Positions 20,906-32,190 of a DNA stretch of 64,000 nucleotides are shown in pieces. The translations under genes and the position numbers were made by a program. Source of the DNA: Carposina sasakii. Taxonomy: Eukaryota > Arthropoda > Insecta > Lepidoptera > Carposinidae. The stretch spans positions 9,927,501 to 9,991,500 of the forward strand of contig CP053159.1 in assembly GCA_014607495.2 (NCBI GenBank). The letters are read 5' to 3'. How positions within the stretch are numbered: position 1 is the first letter of the stretch; each line of letters begins with the position of its first letter. The notes beneath the pieces are model-generated. The model was not told the DNA's origin. It ran no database searches and saw nothing but the letters and a program-made list of their open reading frames with translations.

Positions 20906-21378
20906 CAGGGTGTTCATGACAGCCAGGCAAATATTGATACCGTGATTTCAGACCAGGATTCTGAGGCGGAAAACACTGAAAATTTTATCAGGAAAATTCC
21001 GAAATTTTCCGACATTTTTTTCATATTTGTAGTAAAAAAAATTGTTTAGTTCGTTTAATTAGGCCTTAAATATTGACATAAAAATAACATTTTAACCAAA
21101 AGTTGATTTTCAAAAAAAAGTTCCCACAAAAAAGTTAATAAAACTGATCAACCCTAATGGAGAATCACAATGAAATTGATCCAAAAAAACAGAAATGGGT
21201 CACACAATAACTAATAAGCCCATTTAATTAGTCACAGAATCGCCTGATACAATTGGCGCGGAGAGAAAAGATTACTGATAATGAAATCAAAAGTACATTT
21301 CTTGCGACTGTCGTATAACTCAACATAATGGTATTTGTTCAGCATTTCAGTATTTGCCTGGCTGTCACCTACACCCTG
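20906..21378. mobile_element. MITE with CAGGGTG...CACCCTG ends, copy 1
   Basis: The terminal inverted repeats CAGGGTGTTCATGACAGCC and AGGCAAATATT at the left mirror AATATTTGCCT-like, GGCTGTCACCTACACCCTG at the right, with TA on each side (20904-20905, 21379-21380). The length is 473 bp with no coding. Three more members or composites are at 31510-32190, 39026-39419 and 39594-40024. The TA duplication suggests a Tc1/mariner-like mover, but I cannot assign the family. Confidence 0.7.
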
Positions 21379-21382
21379 TATA

Positions 21383-21616
21383 AGGTGTTTTCAACATTAG
21401 TGATTTGCTTTTGACACGAAACTAGGTTGGTAAATAGAAACATCTTTCACTATGGGACCAACTCCGAAATAGTGAAAAAAAAATCTGCTGTTCCATACAT
21501 TTCATTGCATTCATTGAAGATTCAAGATTGTATGGAACAGCTGATTTTTTTTCACTATTTCGGAGTTACCTACCTAGTTTCGTGTCAAAATGAAATCACT
21601 AATTTTGAAATCACCT
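21383..21616. mobile_element. Foldback MITE with long inverted repeats
   Basis: The left arm (AGGTGTTTTCAACATTAGTG, ... GACACGAAACTAGG, ... CTCCGAAATAGTGAAAAAAA, ... CTGTTCCATAC) is mirrored by the right arm (GTATGGAACAGC, ... TTCACTATTTCGGAG, ... CTAGTTTCGTGTC, ... GAAATCACCT), flanked by TA. It abuts the MITE at 20906-21378. The open frame at 21427-21672 is a by-product. Confidence 0.7.
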
Positions 21617-21856
21617 TATATAAAGAAAATAAGTTATATCTCTGGCCTAGTATGATATTGTTTTCAATCTAAATTTAAATATATAAGTAGGCCCACTAAC
21701 ATTATGGTAACCAAGCAACGGTATATAACTATATCATAACTGTAATTAACATCAGAGTCATCTATAATTACTCAGTGAGTAGACACAGCTGTTATCGCTA
21801 ACAAGGCATATATCACTAGCTGAGAGTATATATTTCGCAAGCTATAGAGCGTGCTT

Positions 21857-22112
21857 TACAATAAATAAATAAATATAAATGTTCACACACTACACAACAC
21901 ATTAACCTAGTCCCACATTAAGATCCCTAAGGTCTTGTGTCGTGGGTACTAAGCAACGGTATATAAATACATAGATAAGTACAGTAACATCCATGACTCG
22001 GAAAACAAACATCGATATTCATCATATCAATGTTTGCACCTACCGGGATTCGAACCCAGAAACTATGGCGTCGCAAGCAGTCACTACCTACTAGACCAAT
22101 CGGCCGTCGCAT
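21857..22112 (-). repeat. tRNA-derived SINE, second family
   Basis: On the minus strand, 22112-22038 gives a tRNA-like head: GGCCGATTGGTCTAGTAGGT (A box region), then GGGTTCGAATCCCGGTAGG (B box). The body follows (GATGTTTGTTTTCCGAGTCA, GTATTTATATACCGTTGCTT, CTTAGGGATCTTAATGTGGG), and the tail is (TTTA)n at 21857-21875. It is a SINE with a tRNA-related promoter rather than a working tRNA gene. Confidence 0.75.
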
Positions 22113-22903
22113 ATAACATGATCCTTTGGCACAGATACTCGTAATAATCTGTATCTAGAAAAAAATCTTCAGTGACACTGTAAGTATTGTTAACAGTGTC
22201 ACTGAATAAATTTTTCTATAGAAAAACAAGAAAAAATTTCTTACGCGGGGCATAATAGAACGAAGCTTAGCTGGCGCTCTATAGGTTAATTATGTATACT
22301 CTATGATCACTAGGCAATAAAATATACTGTATAATATAATATTATGAACGGGCATATGTTTAGAGTTAATATTTAAAACGTGGTAAAGTAATTTTACTGT
22401 CTAAAGATTATGTATAAAATAAGATAAGATTACAAGGTAATATTTTTTTGTCTTAATATGCGTCACATCAAAATATCCCAGCTGTGAAACGTGAAGGCCT
22501 TTGTTATAACAAAATGACATATTGTAGATAGAAAAAATCTATTTGAAGAAAAATGTTATCTAATACATTTATTATCTATCGAAAAAGGTTTTTCCATTTT
22601 TTCTCGTAGCTGGTAACGATGTTAGTTTGTTTTTGCTACCAATCCGTTATGTGCTACAGATTCGTAGCATACTACGAATTCGTAGCGTACTACGAACTTG
22701 TAGCATACTACACTAAACTTCCATTAGGTAGTAAAAGTTGGTCGTACGTTAAGAAACAGATTACCTTAGTACGCAAAGTAATAAGTTGCTTTTACAATGG
22801 AAATAACTTTATTCTACCTGTATTGTCCTTTGTCAGTATTTATCGTATTTCGCCAGGCGCGACTTAGCAATTTTTTCTTTAAATTCAATGAAAATATAAA
22901 GGA
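22113..22903. other. No recognised gene
   Basis: AT-rich, with a local tandem TACGAATTCGTAGCRTACTA-like stretch at 22655-22715 (ACTACGAACTTGTAGCATACTAC). The 82-codon frame at 22619-22867 follows from this repeat and has no domain. Confidence 0.4.
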
Positions 22904-23131
22904 CTAGTGGACGCCCGCGACTTCGTCCATGTGGACTGCAGAAAAAACAAAATGTCGAAATTATCCGGGATGAAAATATTTTCCGGGATAAAAAGTAGCC
23001 TATGTGTTAATCCAGGGTGTCAGCTCACTTCACACCAAATTTTATTAAAATCGCTTCAGCCGTTTTTACGTGAAAGAGTAACAAACATCCATCCATACTC
23101 ACAAACTTTCGCGTTTATAATATTAGTAAGA
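22904..23131 (-). mobile_element. Helitron-like non-autonomous element, copy 3
   Basis: The minus-strand 3' end is GCGGGCGTCCACTAG (22904-22918 on plus as CTAGTGGACGCCCGC). The body has AATTATCCGGGATGAAAA, and the 5' end is near TCTTACTAATATTATAAACG plus CGAAAGTTTGTGAG. Same family as 9067-9405. Confidence 0.6.
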
Positions 23132-23808
23132 TTTAATTTCATATTTCATTGCAATGCCGGTCCTATAAAGCAAACAATTTTCTCTTAAACGCCGTGATAA
23201 GGGTATTGGTGCAAAGTGCTGAGGCCAGTGAAACGATGCTATTAATTTTAAAAGCATTCCGAGCAATCTGCACTGCAATATCTTTCGAGCACCAAAGAAT
23301 AAAGGCATTTTATCTTTTAATTCAACTCGACAAAGGTCTCATTTGGCATTTAAATTGCTTTGTAAGTACCTTGAAAACACTAGTTGGTATAGTAACAAAC
23401 AATTTACAACGCCCTACGCGATTTTACGAAGAGCACAGTGTAGAAATTACAGTAATTCAGGTCTAGCGTTTTAAAATAGGAATTCAAAGGTTTTTAGGAA
23501 TTCAGATTCAGATTCTTCAATCGCTGCTTGTTATATCGCTCAAGATCAATATATTTATCATACAATCTTAATTATTGTTACTATATTTTAATTACAATTA
23601 CATTGTACCTAGTATTTTGCCTCATTAAGGTTTTTCTTCACTATACGGCATACTCATACATTTGTCATTGATGTCTCTTTCTGGAGGCTTCTTATTCTAG
23701 GGCCCATAAAAAAATAAGCTCGACTATTTAATAATTTATTATAGCCGCATTTACATAATACCATTTTCTTGTTTGTTGCATACAATTATATTAAACTATT
23801 AAATGTGT
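23132..23808. other. No recognised gene
   Basis: The open frame at 23149-23466 (105 codons) has no domain signature. I see nothing that supports a gene or repeat. Confidence 0.4.
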
Positions 23809-23992
23809 CATCTTCAGCCTATAGCAGTGCACTGCTAGAAGTAGGCCTCCCCCAGGACAAGCCACAAGACTACTGCCATATGGGGGTTTTGCCCATAGTC
23901 ACCACTGGGTGACGCTGGGCAGGCGGGTTGGTAAGCGCAGTGTGATATTCGAATTATGTTGTCAGCACGGGAGGCGCAGCTGCCCGCCCGTA
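23809..23992 (-). repeat. RTE LINE 3' end
   Basis: Plus-strand text TCAGCCTATAGCAGTGCACT, GTAGGCCTCCCCCAGG, GGGCAGGCGGGTTGGTAAGC. Same family as 34217-34472 but more diverged. Confidence 0.7.
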
Positions 23993-24461
23993 CATTGTTT
24001 AAGTTTTCACTAGTAAAATAGTTACTTATGTATATCAATAATAGCATTCAATTATTGCTCTTGAATGTTCAAAAAAATGGTGTTATATAAATGGGGCTTT
24101 AGTGTGTTTGTTTTCTCTCTGTAAGTGTACACAATAAAGAATATGAATATTGACAATTTGAGAATATTAAGACTTGTGTTTCTGTCGCACCAGTACACTG
24201 TACCCACGTACTGAATGAAAAGGAAATGTTTACGCAAGGTTAAAGTCGGCTCGTTTGTCACTGTTACCGCTGATAGTTTTACGTTGATAGATTATTCTAG
24301 AATCGAGACGTTTCCGATCACAACGCGGATTGTTAGATTTCTGATATTATTACTGCGAAGTTTACTTGGGCTAGTATTCTGTGAGTTGTGTGACTTTTTT
24401 ATATATCCAATCCTGCATGAGCTATATAATTTAAGTAAACGGTGTAGTTTATGTGGTTATC

Positions 24462-24515
24462 ATAGATTGGGGAAGACCTATGTTCAGCAGTGAGCTTAAC
24501 GACTGAAATGATCAT
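24462..24515 (+). repeat. RTE LINE 3' end, very short
   Basis: Encodes the RTE ending as LGKTYVQQ and stop (24465-24493), then AACGACTGAAATGATCAT. Only about 50 bases remain. Confidence 0.5.
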
Positions 24516-24734
24516 ATTGTGTAGTTTATAAAGACGACTAAGGAACTCACGAGCACTCCACATATGATGAGCTACCTTCTAGGGCTGCTAGAGGCTGCTA
24601 GGCTAAACATGGCCTTAGGATTTCCATCGTGATCCTGCAGTTCTGACTACCACAAGACAGCCGCGTGGATCTGTATGTTTACTTTGTGTGTCTATCTATG
24701 ATATGATTTTTTTTATTTAATTGTATCACTATTC

Positions 24735-24975
24735 GGAAGTTCAAATTTCCATCGGGGGTTCGCCCACTACCGGGCCCTACATCCTCCGCTGACCCTCGGA
24801 TCTGCCGACTCATGTTCACGAACACAAGACACTACAGTCGTAACGAGAAGCCAGATCCAAGCACCTAGCATGCAACCATAAATACACAGCTGCTAATCCG
24901 AAAACCAATTAAAATTGTTAATCGACATAATATGTTTCGCCAACACCCGTGGCATCATCAAGATTAGTTTTTCAA
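24735..24975. repeat. Foldback-element fragment related to 27788-28348
   Basis: Contains GGGTTCGCCCACTACCGGGC, then CCTACATCCTCCGCTGACCC, and further on ATATGTTTCGCCAACACCCG, then TGGCATCATCA. These are the same blocks, in inverted order, as 28120-28345. It is a partial copy of that family. Confidence 0.6.
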
Positions 24976-25596
24976 GTTAGTTCTTAAGCAATTTGTTGTT
25001 AAATTACCAATTTTAACAACAAAACATTATGAAACATACGAAACATTAGTATGAAACATTTTTAGACCTTTCAAAAATAGAATTTGTATATTTTCAAACT
25101 ATGTAACTGTAACCATGTAACTGTATGGGAAATTGTGGACTTTATACATTAACATGTCAAGTAGAGTCAGCTACAGATATCTTCGGTTTAGAAGTGGTAG
25201 AATGTAAACTATAGGTATGAATACAATAATAGTATTCACCTATAAAACGAGATTTTAAAAAACGAACTTTAATGAATTTAATATAAAGATATCATGTGAG
25301 ATTTTGGGTATCATTGCGATCATTCTCAAATATGTGAATACATTTCAAAGTACAATTAACAAATTATCAAGATTTTCCTACCTTTCAAACAATTTACATA
25401 AATATTCAAATTAAATTCTCACTTCTACGTCATAAATTTTCAAATGCAATAAGAAGTATTCTGCAGGGAGTGAGCGATCCATAATGTATAAGAGTATACT
25501 TGCTCATGCCCGCGGATTTATTTACGAATAGTAATTTTTTCGTGAATTAGACTACACATTTAAGTGACAAATCAGCAATCCGGCAGCGAAAATTAT
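24976..25596. other. No recognised gene
   Basis: Very AT-rich. No frame or repeat boundary was identified. Confidence 0.4.
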
Positions 25597-26585
25597 TATT
25601 ATTATTATGCTTTATTGTACACAGTAAAGTTTTCACAAATAAAGTTTATGAAATAGAAAATGTACAAAGGCGTGCTTATCTCTAAAAAAGATTTCATCCA
25701 GCAAACCAATCGTGAAAGAGAAATAAACATAAGAGGTAGGTATGCGTGCATACAAACATACCAATAAACTAAATAATGAAATAAAAGAAAATACATAAAC
25801 CTAAAATAAACAAAAATACCTAAATAGACTACATAAACATAAATACCTAAATAAAACACATAAACATAGATATACTGATTCAAGAAGATAAATAATGGAC
25901 CTTCAATCTTTTCTTAAAAATATGAACTGATGGACAGTCTCTCACAGACAGTGACGAGGAGTTTTTAGTAAGGAAGCTGTATTGGATCTCAAAGGATGGT
26001 CTCTTGAGAAGAGATACTCAAATCTTTCACCTAAATACAAGGGAGAGGATCGATCATAAAGAATTTTAAATAAAAGAGTTAAAATGTGCGCATTCCGGCG
26101 AAGTCTGATTGGGAGCCATCTTAGCTCTTTGCGAAATTGAGAAACGTGATCATATTTGCGTAAACCATATATGTAACGGATACCCAGATTCTGGAGTCGT
26201 TCCAGTTTGTTGAGTAGCTCCTCATTGGCATCAAGATAGCAAACATCAGCATAGTCTAGCAAGGGAAAAAGAAGTGATTGGGTCAGAGAGATTTTTTTTT
26301 GAAGGGGAGAAAGCTCTGAAGTCGTTTAAGAGCGTGAAAAGCAGAATGCACCTTCTTACTTACCTCGTTGACCTGAAATGACCAGGAGAGATTATTGTCA
26401 AAGATAACCCCAAGATTCTTAGCTTTGTCCGTATAATGAATAGCAGTCCCATTATAATATAGCTGCGGTATGACGGACTGAGCTAATAAGCCATGCAGGT
26501 GCCTACTGGCTATAATCATTGCCTGAGATTTGCTGGGATTGACAACAAGACCAAATGACTGCGCCCAGTTATAAAGTTTTGTTAG
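25597..26585 (-). pseudogene. 5'-truncated LINE copy (CR1/Jockey-like RT)
   Basis: Minus frames 26519-26283 (MIIASRHLHGLLAQSVIPQL..., KNLGVIFDNNLSWSFQVNEV SKKVHSAFHAL) and 26262-25942 (LDYADVCYLDANEELLNKLE..., ...ERFEYLFSRDHPLRSNTASL) form the C-terminal third of a LINE reverse transcriptase, the same family as 13556-14345. A stop splits it near 26283, and a deletion near 25950 removes the W-N-S-L-P block kept in the other copy. The 3' tail is (TAA)n at 25597-25611. Confidence 0.8.
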
Positions 26586-26605
26586 TTATTAAATTGTACA
26601 AAATT

Positions 26606-26786
26606 GGGCGTTTTTTCACTAGACGATACGACGATACGATCATCTAATGGGGAAGCCGTGTCTTGGTCGTTTCTTCTGATGGAAAAACGAGCCATATTAT
26701 TTAAGACATTTTTGCTTCCAAAAAAGCCGTGGTCGTATCGATGTCGTGTTCATGTCGTGGCCGGGTTGTCTAGTGGAAAAAGGACC
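26606..26786. mobile_element. MITE with GGGCGTTTTTTCACTAGACG ends, copy 1
   Basis: The left end GGGCGTTTTTTCACTAGACG and right end GGTTGTCTAGTGGAAAAAGG then ACC are inverted repeats. The same ends flank 33104-33258 in the first intron of the Ig gene. There is no coding capacity. Confidence 0.7.
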
Positions 26787-27787
26787 ATTTGCGTTGAGAT
26801 GTCAAATTCATTTGAGATTGCTGTTACGTTATACAAATTCAAGAAGCAACCAACTAATTTTGTACAATTTTCACTATCGCATTTATTTTCCGTGGGCTGG
26901 ACGAAGCCCAGTTAAGAAAGAATAGTATTAGCCAAATAGACCAAAATATTATCGTATTGGTATCCGATAAAATAGAGGAATAAATACCAGTGCACATACA
27001 CAATAGTTAGATTTGGTTCACAACTGAAACCAATAAAACACATTCAGGTCGTGACCAGTGACATGAATAGATGCGGAAGAAAATTCAATTAGGTGTAGCG
27101 CAGAGCACCAGCTCCGGGAAAATAAAACTTTCAATAAAATGCCAGCCGTTCACATGAGGTCGCGAAATAGTTCGGATATGTGGACACAAATATATACCTA
27201 CTTGTAGTTTTGTATTGGAGAATGGGTTCTTAGATTCTTACTTAACAACAAAAGTGGAGCTGTTTAAGTAACTACTTGTAGTAGTTTATAGGTTGGCGAT
27301 AACAAATGTAATTATTTGAATTTCGCTCTTCTCTTATTTTTTTAATCTGAGTAAGTAAATCTCGCACACAATGCATTGTTCCATAGATTGCGTAAGTATA
27401 ATTGCAATCTGATTCAAAACTACAAACGAACTGAGTGATTGTGTTATCTAATCAAAAGATGTTAGCCAGCGGGTTTTTTCACAACGTAAGTATATATTAA
27501 TGTGCCATGCCCGATACCTAAAAATATTTAACAAATCTTTTTAATTAATAATTACATCTCAAAGGAGTATTCGACGAGTGTGTCTCAGATATGGTTTCGA
27601 CGAGGTTTTGTAGCTTTAGGGCAAGTCACAATGTTTGTACTATGTCCTCATTGTTTGTACTAAAAAGAGCAAGTAGGCTTCTCAAAGCAAATGAAACAGT
27701 GCTGTTATTTGCTAAAAGAGACGTTTTTGTAAAAATATAGACTGCGAAAAGCATTTTCCTCATAATTATATCAATCTATTTAGTTCA
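26787..27787. other. No recognised gene
   Basis: AT-rich. Nothing is supported. Confidence 0.4.
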
Positions 27788-28348
27788 CTATGGGTGCGCC
27801 CACCACCGGGCCCTACACCCTCCACTGACCCTCGGATCGGAAAAATTCACCAAAATATTACTATTACCACTAATTATTATGAACCTCTAAAACCCAGTTA
27901 AATTTAAATGAAAAAATTCAAAAATTCACCAAAAATTGATAAACCAGTAAAGGAAAACAAGGATGTATGCAACAACATATTCCATTGCCATATGTTGTTG
28001 CATACATCCTTGTTTTCCTTTACTGATTTATCAATATTTTGGTGAATTTTTGAATTTTTTCATTTAAATTTAACTGGGTTTTAGAGGTTCATAATAATTA
28101 GTGGTTTACTAATTTACTAATTTCCATAATCCTGAGGATGCCACGGTTGTTGGCGAAACATATGTAGATTATTTATCTAGTTTTTGATTTCGGAATAGTG
28201 CAATGTATTGTCTTGCATGCTAGGTGCTCGGGTCTGGTTCCTCGTGGCGATTGTAGTTAGTGAAAGTGCCTGTTTTCGTAGTTATGAGTTATCAGATCCG
28301 AGGGTCAGTGGAGGGTGTAGGGCCCGGTGGTGGGCGCACTCATAGAGA
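27788..28348. mobile_element. Foldback element with nested inverted repeats
   Basis: Outer arms at 27788-27838 and 28295-28345 (CTATGGGTGCGCCCACCACC ... CTGACCCTCGGATC) enclose a long inner palindrome (27867-28104) and an unpaired part with GATGCCACGGTTGTTGGCGA then AACATATG. A partial copy is at 24735-24975, and a shorter outer-arm remnant is at 3848-3900. There is no coding capacity. Confidence 0.7.
27867..28104. repeat. Long near-perfect palindrome (about 114-bp arms, 9-nt loop)
   Basis: The left arm 27867-27980 (CCACTAATTATTATGAACCT ... GTATGCAACAACATAT) pairs with 27990-28104 (ATATGTTGTTGCATAC ... AGGTTCATAATAATTAGTGG) around the loop TCCATTGCC, with only a few mismatches near 27935-27945. 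If transcribed it would fold into a long double-stranded RNA. Confidence 0.9.
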
Positions 28349-28636
28349 ATGTTTGAACTTCCGAATTGTAACGCCTAATACAATTTAATCTATTTAGTGA
28401 TAATTTGTTAAGCTAGTAGATATAGAAATACCAAATAACAATATATTGCAAAAAGAACTTCGTTTCCGTAAGAATTTACAATATAATAATTATTAATAGT
28501 TATCTCTTTGGGTTTAAATTGGCGACATTTCACAAGAATTTACAATATAGTAAATAATAGGTTTTAACTTTTGGGATTTAATTGATGACGTCATAATATC
28601 TATGAATGAAACTGGAAAAAAAAACATAATTAAAAA

Positions 28637-28965
28637 ATCCAAAAACCCGCCTGCTTAAAAAAAAACAAATTATGTACATAATACAAAAATAAAAAGAAAA
28701 TAATAAGCACTTAGATATCCGGTGGTCTAGAATTCTATAATATTATTATGGAATGAATACTATTGAAGAACATAAAGTATTTTCTAATGATCGTAACAAA
28801 ACAACTGAACAGCCAGGGTCCATTAAAATATTACCTTGGCTGTCGGATAATGGATATATATTCATTTCATTATAATATTATAGAATTCTAGACCACCGGA
28901 CATCTAAGTGCTTGTTTTTTTTCTTTTCAGTTTTTTTTATTATGTACATAATTTGGTTCTTTTTA
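28637..28965. mobile_element. Palindromic element, full copy
   Basis: The arms 28650-28760 and 28855-28965 are inverted repeats: left TATGTACATAAT ... CACTTAGATATCCGGTGGTC, right GACCACCGGACATCTAAGTG ... ATTATGTACATAAT. The half copy at 6046-6260 and a short piece at 37045-37075 belong to the same family. Confidence 0.65.
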
Positions 28966-29400
28966 ACCGACTTCAAAAAGAGAGGTTATCAATTCGTCTG
29001 TATGTTTTTTATTTTTATTTTTATGTGTGTTACCTCAGAACTCCGTCGTTTATGAACCGATTTCAATTTTTTTTATAGTTGGTCATGGTATACTTCCAGG
29101 TTGGTCCCATATTCACCACATCAGGATCTGATGATGGGATCTTGGAGAAATCGAGGGCAATCCTCAAATATTGTAGGCACATGTAGTCTGTTTTTATACT
29201 TTTACTGAGCGTTTTGATCACCTACATATAAAACATAATATCTGATGATGGAATCTCTAAGAAATCTAGGGATATCCTCAAATATAAAGGGCACGAGTAG
29301 TCCGTTTTAAGATTTTTATACAGAATTTTGGTCAGCTACACATAATATAAAGGAAACGAGGGTCTGATGATGGAGCTGCCGAAAAACAGATAGTGGAACT
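28966..29400. repeat. Dispersed repeat beginning ACCGACTTCAAAAAG
   Basis: The block begins ACCGACTTCAAAAAGAGAGG, runs through ATGAACCGATTTCAATTTTT, and holds three diverged repeats around TCTGATGATGGRATCTYNGA at about 29126, 29241 and 29350. This kind of block is common in lepidopteran intergenic DNA. It is non-coding. Confidence 0.5.
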
Positions 29401-29413
29401 TTTTAGTAACAAA

Positions 29414-29481
29414 ATCCCCCTATGGCAGGGGTAGGCCTACGTCCAGTAGTGGACTGCAATAGGCTTATGAAGATGAAGATA
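29414..29481 (+). repeat. RTE LINE 3' end, short
   Basis: GTAGGCCTACGTCCAGTAGT, then GGACTGCAATAGGCTTATGA and AGATGAAGAT. This is the terminal piece of the RTE family found at 12811-13071. Confidence 0.6.
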
Positions 29482-29689
29482 ATTGTGTTAAGTCGTGAAA
29501 TTGTATGTTGCGTTAAGCTGTCCGAAGTAAGATGGTTATAGAGGAAGAGGTAGACATAAGAATAACGAGATGACGGATAATAGGGATGAATGAAAGAAGA
29601 GTACCTACATATTGCACCGACCTCAAATTATTGGGAACAGGGCAGGAAGAAGTAGTGTAATTGTATGTTGCTTAAATAAGAGTGTACAT

Positions 29690-29884
29690 GGCTGTTGTGC
29701 TGCCAAATCTCTTATATTCCTCCGAGGCGTGGTGCATGTACCGTCGCCACATACGCACTCTGGATCGATTCCACCTCAAGTGCCTCCGATCCAGTATGAA
29801 CGCCAACTTAGTAATATCTAGGGAGTAGAAGTGGTCGCCATGACCGAAATCGGTCGGAGGTCATCATTATCATCATCATCATCA
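29690..29884 (+). pseudogene. LINE reverse transcriptase remnant
   Basis: The plus frame from about 29703 reads [20 protein letters not shown], then [14 protein letters not shown] and a stop at 29822. This pattern (S-E-A-W-x-x-Y-R-R-H-I-R-x-L-x-R-F-H) is typical of the RT C-terminal region of several LINE clades. A tail (ATCATC)n follows at 29865-29885. It is a short dead fragment, and the clade is not resolved. Confidence 0.55.
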
Positions 29885-30100
29885 TATTGTCAGACGTAAA
29901 GTTTCGAAGCCTAGTCCTTTTTCTCTTTTGTCATGTGGCCTATTTAATCGTTTGCTGGCATATAAATCTGACAATATTATGCCTCCTAAACTTCGTACAC
30001 GGCTTAACGCAATATATTTTTGCCCTTTAGTAAAATTTTACTTTAGTAAGTTCGAGTTTTGGGAGGAAGTCGGTTTTTCGTTTTAAAAAAAATATTTAAG

Positions 30101-30998
30101 TAGTCGGGTTTTTGGATTTTTTAAATTATGTTTTTTAAATTACTTTTTTGTTATGAGTATCTAGCTACTAACAGGTACTCTTCAAGAAACATGCTCAACA
30201 TGCTCGGCAGCAAGAAGTTTTCGTCTTGCTGCTGTCTAAAATTTATATGAGAGAATTGTTGTTACGCAACTTTCAATCGATATAGATCGTAAACGGTTGG
30301 TCCAATCGAAAAATGTTGAGAGAAAACTAATAATGAATTTTAAATGATAATGATGATCTCCGACCGTATTACGGCCAAGGCGACCAATCTCTACGGAGAT
30401 TGGCCAGGTACGCAGGAGATATTATAGTGCACAAGTGTGTGCGCAAACACAGATGCACTCTCTATTCCGTTACTCTCATAGTCCGATGGGACGGAAAGCC
30501 GACAAGACAGGAGAGAGATCAGGCGCAGGACCAACGGTTTAACGTGCTTTCCGAGGCACGAGCTATGTGACATATTTGCAACATTAAAATCTGTACATGA
30601 AATAAATTCATTGCTACAGGCCCGTGACTGGGATCGAACTTACGCCTCCCGCTTGGAAGGTGCACGTCTTAAACACTGGGCTATCACCGCTATTTTTACC
30701 GGGATTTTAAATACCTATTCAACGATACCCCACTCGATATAGTTTGTCGACTTTAATTTTTTTCATTTTCACAAAATGGCGTCCAGTAGTCGCCATATTG
30801 GATTTTCATTAACGTCATGTCTTTAGTGACACTTCCCGGAGTAAGAGGAATCGATTGACGTACGAATCATAAAAATCGGTCGAGGCGTTTGGTCTGTGTA
30901 GTCCTTCAAAGGAACATACAAACATACATACATACATACATACATACGTAGGCTGTTAAACACAATACCACTCCTTTGCGTCGCGCAGTCGGGTAAAA
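30101..30998. repeat. Long dispersed repeat, copy A, interrupted by a SINE
   Basis: Matches 37371-37878 over its whole length apart from the SINE at 30346-30703. Shared blocks: CAGTCGGG-like left end, CGGCAGCAAGAAGTTTTCGT, ACGCAACTTTCAATCGATAT, CACTTCCCGGAGTAAGAGGA, TAGGCTGTTAAACACAATAC and the right end GTCGCGCAGTCGGGTAAAAA. Both ends carry CAGTCGGG as a direct repeat. Family unknown to me. Confidence 0.7.
30346..30703 (-). repeat. tRNA-derived SINE, full copy with target duplication
   Basis: Flanked by ATTTTAAAT at 30337-30345 and 30704-30712. On the minus strand the head reads GCGGTGATAGCCCAGTGTTT, then AAGACGTGCACC (A-box-like) and AAGTTCGATCCCAGTCACGG (B box). The body runs to TACGGTCGGAGATCATCATT. 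The paralogous repeat at 37600-37625 shows the unoccupied site. The fragment at 1-165 is a second copy. Confidence 0.85.
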
Positions 30999-30999
30999 A

Positions 31000-31509
31000 G
31001 TTGTCACATCGTGTACATTCATAATTTTACAAATGATTTATCTAAATTAAGTAAATAACAATAATAATAAAAATCGACTGTGCTGGGCACCTTCGCGCCG
31101 GGAACGTACAGCCACTAGCATTTAATTAGTTTAAGTTGTTTAGTTTTAATGTGAATTATTTTTTATGTTTAATGTACGTACATGAATGTCTCCATATTAC
31201 GATGCTTTTTGATACTTTAACGCAATTTTACCTAAAATCGATTTAATTATTTTGATTATTTCGTTGTCAAAAACAATTTAGCAAAAGCCTGGCAAGCGTA
31301 ATATCCAGATTGTCTTGCGAAAACAATATACTCTCAAACAATTGAGGACAACGCGCCATAGGACCAAGGGTTATCTACGCACTATAGATCTCTACAAGAT
31401 ATATTGTCGAATCATTGAATAAAATGTCAGAGAAGGGTCGGTCATCCTTTATTATCTTGTCGGAAAAGACACCACATGTAGATATGGCACGATCTGCGTC
31501 AGTATTATA
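31000..31509. other. No recognised gene
   Basis: AT-rich sequence with no supported feature. Confidence 0.4.
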
Positions 31510-32190
31510 CAGGGTGCAAGTGACAGCCAGGCAAATATTGACTTCAGACCATGATTCTGAAGTGAAAACTACTGAAAATTTCCGCAGGAAAATGCCGAAA
31601 TTTTACAACTTTTTTAAAAATATTGCCAAGAAAAAAATAGTGTGGTTCGTTTAAGTAGGCCTTATTAGATAATGTCTTTTAAAAAATTATGATTGTTTAT
31701 AAAAACAAGTGGCGTTAAAAAAAAAACTGATCAACGCCAAAAGTGAGTCAAGATACAGGGTATGTGTGACAGCCAGGCAAATATTGTACAAGTACGGTTG
31801 TTTTGAGCTACATATACGACAGTGTTATTACTCCAAGGAAATGTATTTTTTATTTGATTTTTCGCAATGTTTGTTTTCCGCGTCAATTGTTTCGGGCGAT
31901 CCGGTGGCTAGTTAAATGGGCTTATTGGCTATTGTTTGAAACATTGCCGTTTTTTGTATCACTTGTAACTCTTTTTTGGAGTTGATCAGATAATTGAACG
32001 TTTAAGCGTTACTTATTTTTTGAAAATCATCCATAAATATATTTTTTTTTTTTAATAGATTTTCTAAGGTCTACTCAAACGACCTACATAGCTACCTAAT
32101 TATCCTACGAAAATTCAAAGTGGTTTTTGGCAAAGAATAATGGTTTGAAGTCATCATATCAATATTTGCCTGTCTGTCATAAACACCCTG
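31510..32190. mobile_element. MITE with CAGGGTG...CACCCTG ends, composite of two copies
   Basis: A left end at 31510 (CAGGGTGCAAGTGACAGCC) and a second left end at 31756 (CAGGGTATGTGTGACAGCC) share one right end at 32161-32190 (TTTGCCTGTCTGTCATAAAC, then ACCCTG). TA flanks both outer ends. One partial copy probably lost its right half when the second inserted or recombined. Confidence 0.65.

Noticed and set aside
22038..22112. tRNA-like segment with A and B boxes
   Set aside because: It is joined to a SINE body and a (TTTA)n tail, and I could not fold a proper anticodon arm. It is treated as a SINE head, as are 4085-4150 and 30610-30700.
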